A stretch of 64,000 nucleotides of DNA from an uncultured Polaribacter sp. (lineage in GTDB: Bacteria; Bacteroidota; Bacteroidia; Flavobacteriales; Flavobacteriaceae). Numbering within the stretch: the stretch's first letter is position 1; each line of letters opens with the position of its first letter. The stretch spans positions 620,001 through 684,000 of the forward strand of contig NZ_CANMFI010000001.1 in assembly GCF_947497125.1 (NCBI RefSeq), written 5' to 3'. Of this stretch, positions 24,940 to 35,300 are shown one piece after another. The position numbers and the translations under genes are program-made. Under the pieces are notes generated by a model that worked only from the letters and a program-made list of their open reading frames with translations, did no database searches and was not told the origin of the DNA.

Positions 24940-25722
24940 ATGAAAAAAACTGCTATATTTTTAATTTTATTAGTCAATATTTACTTTCTAAACGCCCAAG
25001 AAAAAAACATGCTAATTTTAGGAAAAATAATACTTAAAGATAGCATTGCAAAAGAAATACATGTTGTAAACAAACAACAACACAAAGGAACCATTACCGA
25101 TAATAATGGTTTATTTAACATTACAGTTAAAGTTGGTGATACTTTATTTTTTTCACACATAAACCTAGAAAACAAAGATATTATCATTACAAATAAAACA
25201 ATACTTCAAGGTGAAATAACAGTATATTTAGATGAAAAAACTGAAATTTTAAACGAATTTGTTTTAGAAAAAAAGAGAAGTATTTTTTATCAAGATCCAG
25301 AAATTATTACCTACAATGGCCCAGTAGTAAATGCAAAAACTTTAAACTTACCGTATGCAGAAAGTGTTGCCGAAAAAGAAAAAAATATTTTAAAATTTAA
25401 ATCGGGCGCGGTAGTAAGTTTAGACAATTTAATAAACAGCTTAAACGGAAATAATAAGAGAACAAAGCAGCTTAAAAAAATGTCTTTAGAAGACATCGAA
25501 ATTCAAAAAATTAGAACATTTTTTACAGATAGTTTTTTTGTAGTTGATTTAAAAATAAAAAAAGAATACATTAATCTATTTTTAAATGACTGCCTCGATA
25601 AAAATATTATACGTATTTTTAAAAAGGACAATTCGTTAAAACTGACTAAAATATTAATTAGTGAAAGTAAACTATTTCCAAAAAAAGTAACAGATGAAAA
25701 ATTACTTTTAACCAACAACTAA
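24940..25722 (+). CDS. Exported protein with carboxypeptidase-regulatory-like domain (first of pair)
   Basis: This is a 260-residue protein with a signal peptide (residues 1-19, ending LNAQ). Residues 24-110 form a carboxypeptidase-regulatory-like beta-sandwich, with the typical KGTITDNNGLFNITVKVGDTLFFS arrangement split across residues 48-70. The remainder is helical and charged, with no enzyme motif. It is the paralogue of the next gene, which starts 10 nt downstream, and the group continues to a DUF6702-type protein and an M1 peptidase. A TTTCTTTG near-consensus box ends 5 nt before the ATG. Role unknown; envelope or periplasmic. Confidence 0.75.
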   Translation: MKKTAIFLILLVNIYFLNAQEKNMLILGKIILKDSIAKEIHVVNKQQHKGTITDNNGLFNITVKVGDTLFFSHINLENKDIIITNKTILQGEITVYLDEKTEILNEFVLEKKRSIFYQDPEIITYNGPVVNAKTLNLPYAESVAEKEKNILKFKSGAVVSLDNLINSLNGNNKRTKQLKKMSLEDIEIQKIRTFFTDSFFVVDLKIKKEYINLFLNDCLDKNIIRIFKKDNSLKLTKILISESKLFPKKVTDEKLLLTNN

Positions 25723-25731
25723 CATATAGAA

Positions 25732-26538
25732 ATGTTAAAAAAACAACTATTATTTTTATTTGCTTTTACAATGGTATGCACTGTTTTTGCGCAAAAAAAT
25801 ATCGTAATGTTGTCTGGTAAAATAACAGATTCTATTGGCGTGGTTAAAAACGCAAACATTATTAATTTAAATACAAAACAAGGAACCTCTTCTGCAGATG
25901 ATGGCTCTTTTAAAATTACTGTTTTTAAAGGAGATACGATACAAATTTCTACAATTCAGCATGCTGTAGTTAAAGTCCGTATTAAAGAAAAACATCTTAA
26001 AAATAGAGCGATTAACATTCAGTTGCAATCTACTACCTACGTTTTAGATGCCTTTGATTTAAAAAAACACAATTTAGTTGGTCGTTTAGGCATCGATTTA
26101 AAACAAGTCCCAAAAAACAAAAGAGATTCTTTGTTAAAAAACACCATGGATTTTTCTGATGTAAACATGAAAAGAGCCGAAGCAGATGATTATATAGACA
26201 AAAGAGTACGACCTCAAATAGCAGAAACAGACCCCACCGCCAAGTTTGTTGGTGCAGGTGCAGCCGCTGTAATTCCTTTTAAATACTCTGAACGTTTATG
26301 GGCACTTCGAAAAAAATTGGCTCGTAAAAAAGCATTTCCTACTAAAATACTAAACGAGCTTGGCGAAGATTTCTTTTTTGATACCCTAAAAATTCCTGTA
26401 GACAACTATTTTCATTTTTTAGAATATTGCAATCCGTTAGGAATTGAAGAACTTCACAAAGAAGACAAAATATTAGAATTGATAAAAATTTTTAAGAAAG
26501 AGAGTACTTCGTATCTTAAAATTATAAAAAAGATGTAA
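25732..26538 (+). CDS. Exported protein with carboxypeptidase-regulatory-like domain (second of pair)
   Basis: This is a 268-residue paralogue of the preceding gene. It has a signal peptide (residues 1-20, ending VFAQ) and a regulatory-type beta-sandwich at about residues 26-105 (MLSGKITDSIGVVKNANI; SSADDGSFKITVFKGDTI). The C-terminal helical region contains a conserved-looking block, TAKFVGAGAAAVIPFKYSER, near residue 168. Such domains in Bacteroidota often sit at the N-terminus of TonB receptors, but no barrel follows here. Likely periplasmic or outer-membrane associated. Confidence 0.75.
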   Translation: MLKKQLLFLFAFTMVCTVFAQKNIVMLSGKITDSIGVVKNANIINLNTKQGTSSADDGSFKITVFKGDTIQISTIQHAVVKVRIKEKHLKNRAINIQLQSTTYVLDAFDLKKHNLVGRLGIDLKQVPKNKRDSLLKNTMDFSDVNMKRAEADDYIDKRVRPQIAETDPTAKFVGAGAAAVIPFKYSERLWALRKKLARKKAFPTKILNELGEDFFFDTLKIPVDNYFHFLEYCNPLGIEELHKEDKILELIKIFKKESTSYLKIIKKM

Positions 26539-26564
26539 ATTAGCTGATATTATTTCCCTTTATT

Positions 26565-27065
26565 ATGAGTTTTAAAAAAATATTTTTACTAGTCGCAATT
26601 ACTCCGCTACTACTCTCCTACACCACTCATAAATATTATTTAAGCTTAACACAACTCGAGTATAAAAAAGAACAACAAGCCATTCAAATTACAATTAATG
26701 TTTTTATGGATGACATAGAAGTGGCCTTAAACAAAGATTACAACATCGATTTACAATTAACCACAAAAAAGGAGTTGCCCAACAATACCAAATATTTTAA
26801 AAAATATCTTTCTGAAAAACTACATTTTAAAATTAATAATATTGCTACTAACTTTACTTACATTGGCAAAGAATATGATGGCGATTTAGTAGTGCTGTAT
26901 TTAGAAATACCAAACATTAAAGAATTAAATTCTATAGAAATTAAAAATAACATATTAACAACACATTTTCCCGAGCAAAAAAACTTGGTAAAAACTAAAG
27001 TAGGTCAAAAAAATAAAAGTGTCTTTTTAGATGCTGATAAAAATAAAGACCTATTGTTATTTTAA
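26565..27065 (+). CDS. DUF6702-like exported protein
   Basis: This is a 166-residue protein with an N-terminal signal sequence (MSFKKIFLLVAITPLLLSYT). Next comes HKYYLSLTQLEYKKEQQAIQ, the recognisable start of the DUF6702 family of small Bacteroidota envelope proteins (from memory). The rest is a beta-rich domain ending in KNKDLLLF. It starts 27 nt after the paralogue pair and precedes the M1 metallopeptidase by 38 nt. This four-gene order suggests a shared envelope or peptide-processing role, but no function is established. Confidence 0.75.
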   Translation: MSFKKIFLLVAITPLLLSYTTHKYYLSLTQLEYKKEQQAIQITINVFMDDIEVALNKDYNIDLQLTTKKELPNNTKYFKKYLSEKLHFKINNIATNFTYIGKEYDGDLVVLYLEIPNIKELNSIEIKNNILTTHFPEQKNLVKTKVGQKNKSVFLDADKNKDLLLF

Positions 27066-27102
27066 CCGCAACTAATTTTATTAAAAGATAAACACAATCA
27101 AA

Positions 27103-29229
27103 ATGAAAAAAATTACACCCTTATTACTTGCATTCTTTTTAGTTGGTGCAACTGCATTTTCTCAAGAAAGTAGCACAAAAAGAGGCCATACAAATCAAAA
27201 TAAATTTAAACAATTAAAAGATGAATTGGCTACCCCAAACTCGCAAAGAACTGCTTCTGGTGCACCTGGTGTAAATTACACACAGCAAAAGGTAGATTAT
27301 GTGATGGATATTGTTTTAGATGACAAAAACCAACGTATTTCTGGTAAAGAAACTATTTTATACCACAACAACTCTAAAGACAACCTAGCATATTTATGGG
27401 TGCAACTAGACCAAAACATGAGAGCTAAAGACTCTAAAACACCCGATATACAAACTACTAAAATACCGAAAAACCTTAGTAAAGAAAGGTATAACAAAAG
27501 TTATAAAGATCAACCTTTTGATGGTGGTTTTAATATAACTAGTGTAACTAATGAAGATGACAGCAAGCTATCTTACACAATAAACCAAACCATGATGCGT
27601 ATTAATTTACCAAAACCATTGGCATCTGGCGATACTTTTAGTTTTAAAATTGAATGGTGGTACAATATCAACAACCATAGAAAAGATGGTGGTAGATCTG
27701 GTTATGAGCATTTTACAGAAAACGGAAATAACAACTACGTAATTGCTCAATTTTTTCCTAGACTTTGTGTGTATGACAATGTAGAAGGTTGGCAAAATGA
27801 TCAATTTTGGGGAAGAAGCGAATTTGCTTTAGAATTTGGTGATTATACCGTAAACATTACTACTCCAGAAGACCACATGTTAGGCGCAACAGGAGTATTA
27901 CAAAACGAACAAGAGGTACTTAGTAAAAAAGAATTAAAAAGATTAACTAACGCTAGAAAAACGTTTGACAATCCTGTAATTATTAGAACACAAGAAGAAG
28001 CAACAGAAATTGAAAAAAGCAAAGCTACAGCTACCAAAACATGGAAATTTAAAGCTAAAAATGTTAGAGATTACGCATTTGCATCATCTAGAAAATTTAT
28101 TTGGGATGCAATGGCAGTAGATATTAACGGTAAAACGGTGATGGCTTATTCTTTATATTCTAAAGAAGCAAACCCATTATATGGCGATCATTCTACCAGA
28201 GCTGTCGCGCAAACTTTAAAAACATATTCTAAATATACGTTTGATTATCCGTACCATAAAGCAATTTCTGTAGATGGACAAATGGGTATGGAGTATCCTC
28301 AAATTTGTTTCAACCCAGGAAGACCAAATGCCGATGGCACTTACTCTGATAGAACAAAATACAGAATGATAAAAGTAACCATACACGAAGTTGGTCATAA
28401 TTTCTTTCCGATGATTGTAAATTCTGATGAGAGACAATGGACTTGGATGGATGAAGGATTAAATTCTTATGTAGAAATGTTAGCCGAACTGGCTTACGAC
28501 AAAGATTTTCCGATCACTAGAGGATATCCAAAGAATATTGTAAAATACATGAGCGGAGATCAGTCTAAAATTGCACCTATTATGACAAAAGGAGACAATG
28601 TATATGAGTTTGGGAATAATGCCTACGGAAAACCTGCAACAGCTTTATGGATTTTAAGAGAAACCATAATGGGAAAAGAATTATTTGATCATGCATTTAG
28701 AACATACTCTAAACGTTGGATGTTTAAACACCCAACACCAGCAGACTTTTTTAGAACCATGGAAGATGCATCTGGCGTAGATTTAGATTGGTTTTGGAGA
28801 GGATGGTTTTACACAACAGATGTAACCGACATTGGTATTAAAGAAGTGAAAAAATACCACACAAAATTAGTAGGTGATAATGTAGATTTTATAGAAGACA
28901 CCACCACAGGACTTGGTTTTAAAGCGAATATTAATAAAGACTCTAAATTTCATTATGAAATAACATACAACAAGCCAGGCGGTTTGGTAATGCCAATTAT
29001 TGTGCAATTTACCTACAAAGATGGTACTACTGAAAGAAAAGTATATCCGGCTCAAATATGGAGATATAATGATGATGAAATAACCAAAGTATTTAGCACT
29101 AACAAAGAACTGTCTAAAATTGAAATAGACCCAGATTTAGAAACTGCAGATGTAGATACCTCTAACAACAACTGGCCTAAAGAAGACAAAAATAAATTCG
29201 AAAAATTTAAAAAAAATATTAAAAAATAA
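27103..29229 (+). CDS. Secreted M1-family (gluzincin) metallopeptidase
   Basis: This is a 708-residue exported aminopeptidase-like enzyme with a signal peptide ending at AFSQ (residue 21). The zinc motif is HEVGH at 428-432 with the third ligand Glu at 451 in WMDEGLNSYVE, giving the HExxH-18-E spacing of family M1. An N-terminal beta domain (QKVDYVMDIVLDDKNQRISG) and a C-terminal beta-rich domain flank the catalytic core. There is no T9SS tail, so it is probably periplasmic. It is highly similar to the enzyme at 45801-48002, and both share the start KRGHTNQNKFKQLKDELATPN or close variants. Confidence 0.92.
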   Translation: MKKITPLLLAFFLVGATAFSQESSTKRGHTNQNKFKQLKDELATPNSQRTASGAPGVNYTQQKVDYVMDIVLDDKNQRISGKETILYHNNSKDNLAYLWVQLDQNMRAKDSKTPDIQTTKIPKNLSKERYNKSYKDQPFDGGFNITSVTNEDDSKLSYTINQTMMRINLPKPLASGDTFSFKIEWWYNINNHRKDGGRSGYEHFTENGNNNYVIAQFFPRLCVYDNVEGWQNDQFWGRSEFALEFGDYTVNITTPEDHMLGATGVLQNEQEVLSKKELKRLTNARKTFDNPVIIRTQEEATEIEKSKATATKTWKFKAKNVRDYAFASSRKFIWDAMAVDINGKTVMAYSLYSKEANPLYGDHSTRAVAQTLKTYSKYTFDYPYHKAISVDGQMGMEYPQICFNPGRPNADGTYSDRTKYRMIKVTIHEVGHNFFPMIVNSDERQWTWMDEGLNSYVEMLAELAYDKDFPITRGYPKNIVKYMSGDQSKIAPIMTKGDNVYEFGNNAYGKPATALWILRETIMGKELFDHAFRTYSKRWMFKHPTPADFFRTMEDASGVDLDWFWRGWFYTTDVTDIGIKEVKKYHTKLVGDNVDFIEDTTTGLGFKANINKDSKFHYEITYNKPGGLVMPIIVQFTYKDGTTERKVYPAQIWRYNDDEITKVFSTNKELSKIEIDPDLETADVDTSNNNWPKEDKNKFEKFKKNIKK

Positions 29230-29337
29230 ATCCAACATTTTTTCTTACAAAATAAGCAATTAAAATATCACGCTTATCCATAAGAAAAACACCCCCATGT
29301 TGTTAAATTAGTTTTTTTTTAAGATGTAATTAATTAG

Positions 29338-29345
29338 TATATTTG
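29338..29345 (+). promoter_or_regulatory. TATATTTG -7 box of the 3688-residue protein gene
   Basis: TATATTTG followed by CATCG lies 26 nt before the TTG start at 29372, after a run of ten T in the spacer region. Confidence 0.5.
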
Positions 29346-29371
29346 CATCGTTAATCCTAAATAACAATGTA

Positions 29372-32300
29372 TTGTATTTGTATTCTCTATTAAAAGACCT
29401 TGTCCCTAAAACAACGTTAAGAAAACAAGTCTCTCTATTTTCTCTTTTGTTGGGGGTTATTTTTATGAGCTATAAATTTGTAGACCATTTATCTACAAAT
29501 AATACTCCTAAACACAATACGTATTCTTCTTATACAAATACTGAAACTAAATCGGTAATATCAACTTTTAAAACTACAAACAACAGTTTTTTTAAAAACG
29601 ATATTGCTCAAGCCAATACTTTTAATTGCGGCGGTACTCCTGGAGGAACAGGACCTAATGATGATTTTGATGGCGACGGAATTTGTAATGATGTAGATAT
29701 AGACGATGACAACGATGGTGTTTTAGATACAGTGGAAACTCTATTTTGCCCCACAGGAGATTCAACTAACCCTTTTACAGCACTAAATCAAGTTAATAAT
29801 ATACCATCGGGTAGATATTTTTTTAATTTAGGAAGTGGTTTGTTTGAAGCGGATGTAGATAATAGTGAAGGTGGTGGTTGGGTTTTGGTACTTCAATATG
29901 TTCACTTAGGTGGAACAAACCCTGCATTAAACGTAATATCTCCAGGAGCCAATTTACCTAAAAACAGTGTAGCTAATTTAGGGACCAACGAATCTAGTAT
30001 TGTTGAAAATTGGGGGCATACTGGTAATACAGCGCTTTCTCAGTTTACAAATATTACCGATGTGCGTTTTTATGGAATAAGTAGTGGGCACAATAGGGTA
30101 TTACATTTTAAAACAGGTCTTAATTCAGTTATTAATTATTTTAAAACAGGTACAGGTTCAGTTACCACTGCTTTAAGCACTAATTTTACGTCATTAACAA
30201 ATCATTCTGCGAACCTACCTGCAGCTGTATCTTCTGTGTTTACTGACAGAGCAGATTATGCTATGACAAATTTTCCTTTTTTTAAAACGGCTAATTATCA
30301 TTGGGGTATCAAAGGGGTAGATACAAGATGGGAATCGGATGATTTTCCAAACGACTCTAGTAAAAACACTATTCATAAAATCTGGGTTAGAGACACTACT
30401 ACTTATGTTTGTGCAGATACAGATAATGACGGTATTCCCAATCGTTTAGATTTAGACAGTGACGGAGATGGTTGTCCAGACGCAGTAGAAGCAGGTATTT
30501 CTACGAACTTATTAACATCAGCAACTGTTAGTAACGGATCAGGTGGTACAGTAACCAGTACAACATCAATTGCAAATGCATTGGTTACGGGTACTACAGA
30601 TGCTAATAACAACGGTTTATTAGATAGTGTAGAAAACGGCACAACGGGTACAATCAATTATAATTCTTATTACAACATTTATGCAGAAGACAATGCTTTA
30701 AATAATTGTTTAGATTCTGATGCTGACGGTTTAGGAGATGTAATTGATTTAGATGATGACAATGATGGTGTTTTAGATGTTGACGAACAAGCTTTTACTA
30801 CCGCAACTTTATCAAACTCAGGAATAACAATATCTACAGAATTTGGCTCTTGGAACGGAAATTCTATTTCAGAGATTGTAGATGGTACAACAAATAATGA
30901 ATTTGCATTTGCAGACGAAGCTAACGCTTCTAATAAAGTAATTATAGCTCTTGATTTAGTTGCCCCAGAAGTATTGTCTTCTATGGAATTTAATTTAGAT
31001 GATAATGACGGATTTATAACATCAGGTTCTAGTTATAAAATTCAAGGGTCTGATAATGGTATCAATTGGGTAGATATTAAATATGGTTACGCATTTGACC
31101 CATATTCAACTACACAAACTTTTTCTTTTGAAGAAAACAAAACATTATATCTAAAATATAGAGCTTTTTTAATTTCTGGAACAATAACAAATAACTCTTA
31201 TGTAAAAGAAGTAAATCTTAAAAGGAAAGTTTTTACAGACATAGATACAGACAATGACGGTGTTGAAAATCGTTTAGATTTAGATTCTGATGGTGATACT
31301 TGCCCTGATGCAGTAGAAGCAGGTGTTTCTAAAAATGTATTAACCTCAGGTATTGTTAAAAATGGTTCAGGTGGTACAGTAACTAGTACAACAACTATAA
31401 ACAACGCATTGGTAACTGGTTTAGATAGCAACAACAACGGATTGTTAGATAACGTAGAAAACGGCACAACAAGTACTATTAATTATATCTCGTTTTATAA
31501 AAAATACGCAACACAAGGTACTTTATCTGTTTGTGGAGGTTCTGATGGAGACCAAGTTGGAGATCTTATAGACATCGATGACGATAATGATGGTGTTTTA
31601 GATGCAGATGAACAGGCTTTTACAATAACAACTTTGTCAAACACAGGAATAACTGTTTCTACAGACTTTGATACTTGGAGTGGAAATTCTATTTCAGAAA
31701 TTATTGACGGTACAACGAATAACGAATTTGTATTTGAAGATGAGGAAAATGTTACAAATAAAGTAATTGTAGCGTTTAATTTAGTTACCCAAGAAGTATT
31801 GTCTTCTATGGAGTTTAATTTAGATGATAATGACGGATTTATAACATCAGGTTCTAGTTATAAAATTCAAGGATCTAATAATGGTACCAATTGGATAGAT
31901 ATTAAAAATGGTTACGCAATTAATCCATATTCAACTACACAAACTTTTTCTTTTGAAGAAAACAAAACGTTATACTTAAAATATAGAGCTTTTTTAATTT
32001 CTGGAACTATTACAAACAACTCTTATGTTAAAGAAGTAAACCTAAAAAGAAAAGTTTTTACAGACATAGATACAGATAATGATGGTGTAGTAAATCGTTT
32101 AGATTTAGATTCTGATGGAGATGGTTGTCCAGATGCTTCAGAAGCGGGTGTTTCTAAAAGTTTATTAACATCAGCAACAGTTAGTAACGGTTCGGCAGGT
32201 TCTGTTACCAGCACAACAACTATAGCAAATGCTTTGGTAAGTGGTACCACAGATGCCAATAACAATGGCTTGTTAGATAGCGTAGATAACGGCACAACAA

Positions 32301-35300
32301 GTGCTATTAATTATAATTCTTATTACAAATCTTACGCATTAAACAACGCATTAAATAGTTGTTTAGATTCAGATGCTGATGGTTTCGCAGATCTAATAGA
32401 CTTAGATGATGACAATGACGGAATTTTAGATGTAGATGAACAAACATATACGTCTGCAAAACTTTCAAATACAGGAATTACTGTTTCATCAGATTTAACT
32501 CCTTGGAACGGCACTACTATTTCAGACATTGTAGATGGTACAACAGGTAATGAATTCGCATTTGCTTCTGTATCTAACGTTACTAATAAAGACGTTGTCG
32601 TTTTTAATCTAGTAACACCAGAAGTCTTGTCTTCTATAGTATTTCAACAAGATAATAACAGAGAGTTTTTTGATGCAGGAAGTAGTTATAAAATACAGGG
32701 TTCAAATAATGGAATTGATTGGTCTGATATAAAAAGTAGTTCTGTTGAAGACATGAGTTTAGAAAATCTAAGATTCCCTTTTCATTATAATAAAACACCC
32801 TATTTAAAATACAGGCTTTTTATTGTTTCTGGAGGAATAAATCAAAGCCCATACTTAAAAGAGGTTCACTTAACCAAAAAAGTATACGCAGATAAAAACA
32901 CAGATTCAGATGCAATTGTAGATCGTTTAGATTTAGATACAGACGGAGATGGGTGTTCTGATGCTTTAGAAGGTGGTGCAGCTTTAACAACTGCAAACCT
33001 TACTACTAGCGCAATGCCTGGTGGTAACACAAATGTAACTGCAGACCCAGTTTCTCAAAATATTTCTGGAACTGTAGATGATAATGGTGTACCTACTTTA
33101 GTTGCTGGAGGACAAACAATAAATTGGAGTCAAAACGCGAGTATTAACGAATCTTGTATAGATACAGACGGAGATTTAGTAAATAATGAGCTAGATTTAG
33201 ATGATGACAACGATGGTATTTTAGATACTGAAGAATGTAGCGGACAAAGCTTTACCTTAGATTTAGGTGATTTTGACGATGAAGTTAACGATAGAGTAAA
33301 TAGAGGGCAAAGTATCACAAAAACAAAACCATTAAATGGTGCTGGCACGGGTAAAAATGTAACCTTAACTATGGCGCACAATGGTACTTGGGGAAAAATT
33401 GAAACAAAAGCTACAGGTGGTTACCTTGATAGTTATTCCCCAACTAGTGATGACAGTGTGATAGAGTTTAGAGACATGGATATTACTAATCAACATGAAA
33501 GTTATGTTGAGTTTCAGTTTGATGTACCTGTCTACAACTTAAATTTTTACTACATAGACATTAACGACGGTGGCTATACAGGACCTGAAAAAACAATTAT
33601 AGAAGGGTCTTACAATGGTGTTATTCACACCCCAATAACTACAAACTTTTACCGAAACAATTTTCCAGCAATAAATGGTGTTCTTAATAATATTTATGAA
33701 GGTACCAATGCTTCTAATGAAAACATTATAAAAATAAATTTTGACCAACCTGTTACTGTATTAAAAATTAAAGTTACCGCAACAACATCAAACAACGTAA
33801 AATTAAACCAGGCACTTTATAACCTAAATTATTCTTTTTGTAAAGATTCAGATTCAGACGGATTGTTAGATCGTATAGATCTAGATGCTGATGATGACGG
33901 TTGTGCAGATGCAATAGAAAATGGTGGTGGTTTTACCAACGGTATGTTAGTACAAAGTTCAATTACAACTGGTGGCACTTCTGTTAATATGAATTTAGGG
34001 AACACTGTAGATGCAAATGGTGTACCAGTTATTGCTACTGGAGGGCAAACTATCAACAATAGCCAAAATGCAGCCGTAAATAGTTCTTGTATAGACACAG
34101 ACGCAGATGGCGTTAATAATTATGTAGATTTAGACGATGATAATGATGGTATTTTAGATACCGAAGAATTACAGTGTAGTAACTTTACTCCTGTTGATTT
34201 TACGAATACTACTAATATACCCACTATTGATGTTAACGGAGTTGATGTAAATGTAAATATAGCTACAAATGGTATCGGTTCAATTTCAGGTAGTAGCAAT
34301 GGTAATTTATATCAAAATAATGGTGATCATACAGATAACATCAATGAAGTTATTATTAATTTTGATGTACCAGTACTTGTTGTAATCAAGTCTAAAGTAA
34401 ATAGTAACGATGCTTGGTTTGCGAAAAACGATAACTACAATATAAGTGATTATGGCAACAATTTTGAGTTATCAGACCCAAATAATGACCTTAATGTAAC
34501 CTCTACAAGCCCAAAAAACTTCATAAAATTTACTTCAGTTGCAGCGAACCAAAACAATTATAATGATGATTGGACTATTACTACAAAAAAACTTACGAGT
34601 AGTTTAACCATAAAGTATCAAAATCCAGAGCAAACGAATAATGGAGGTGCCATTAATATTGGAATAATTTGTGTAGCCCATGATACAGATACAGATGGTA
34701 TTCCTAATTATTTAGATTTAGATTCAGACGGAGACGGTTGTGCAGATGCTGTAGAAGGAGACGGACCTTTTTTAGTTTCTAATTTGGTAACAGACACTAC
34801 TATTGATGGTGGTAATGATGCAACAGGTTTCACAGGAATCTCAGGAGCATCACCAGTAAAACAAAATTTAGGAACCACAGTAGATACTACCCCAGACAGT
34901 GCAACGTATGGGGTGCCAACTGTTGGTACAGCAACTACTGCAGTAACACAAGGCGTGGGTATTGGTTTAGATAAAACGTTAGAAAATTGTACAGATACCG
35001 ATAGTGACGGGATTTCAGATTTTACAGATTTAGACGATGACAATGATGGTATTTTAGATATCATTGAAAGCCCAAATTGTTATTATGCTGCCTCAGAAGT
35101 TAAAAGTTTAATTACTTCAATAACTTCACAATTTGATTCAGACGTTAGCTTTGAACTTTTATATAATGAGATTTTAGAAACAACAGAAGCTGCTGGATTT
35201 ACTTTTTCTAGTACTGTTTTACCATCTGAAAATCAACCTGGTAGTAATCTTTTTACCATAGAATTTACAAAACCTATAGAATTAGGGTCATTGGTAATTA

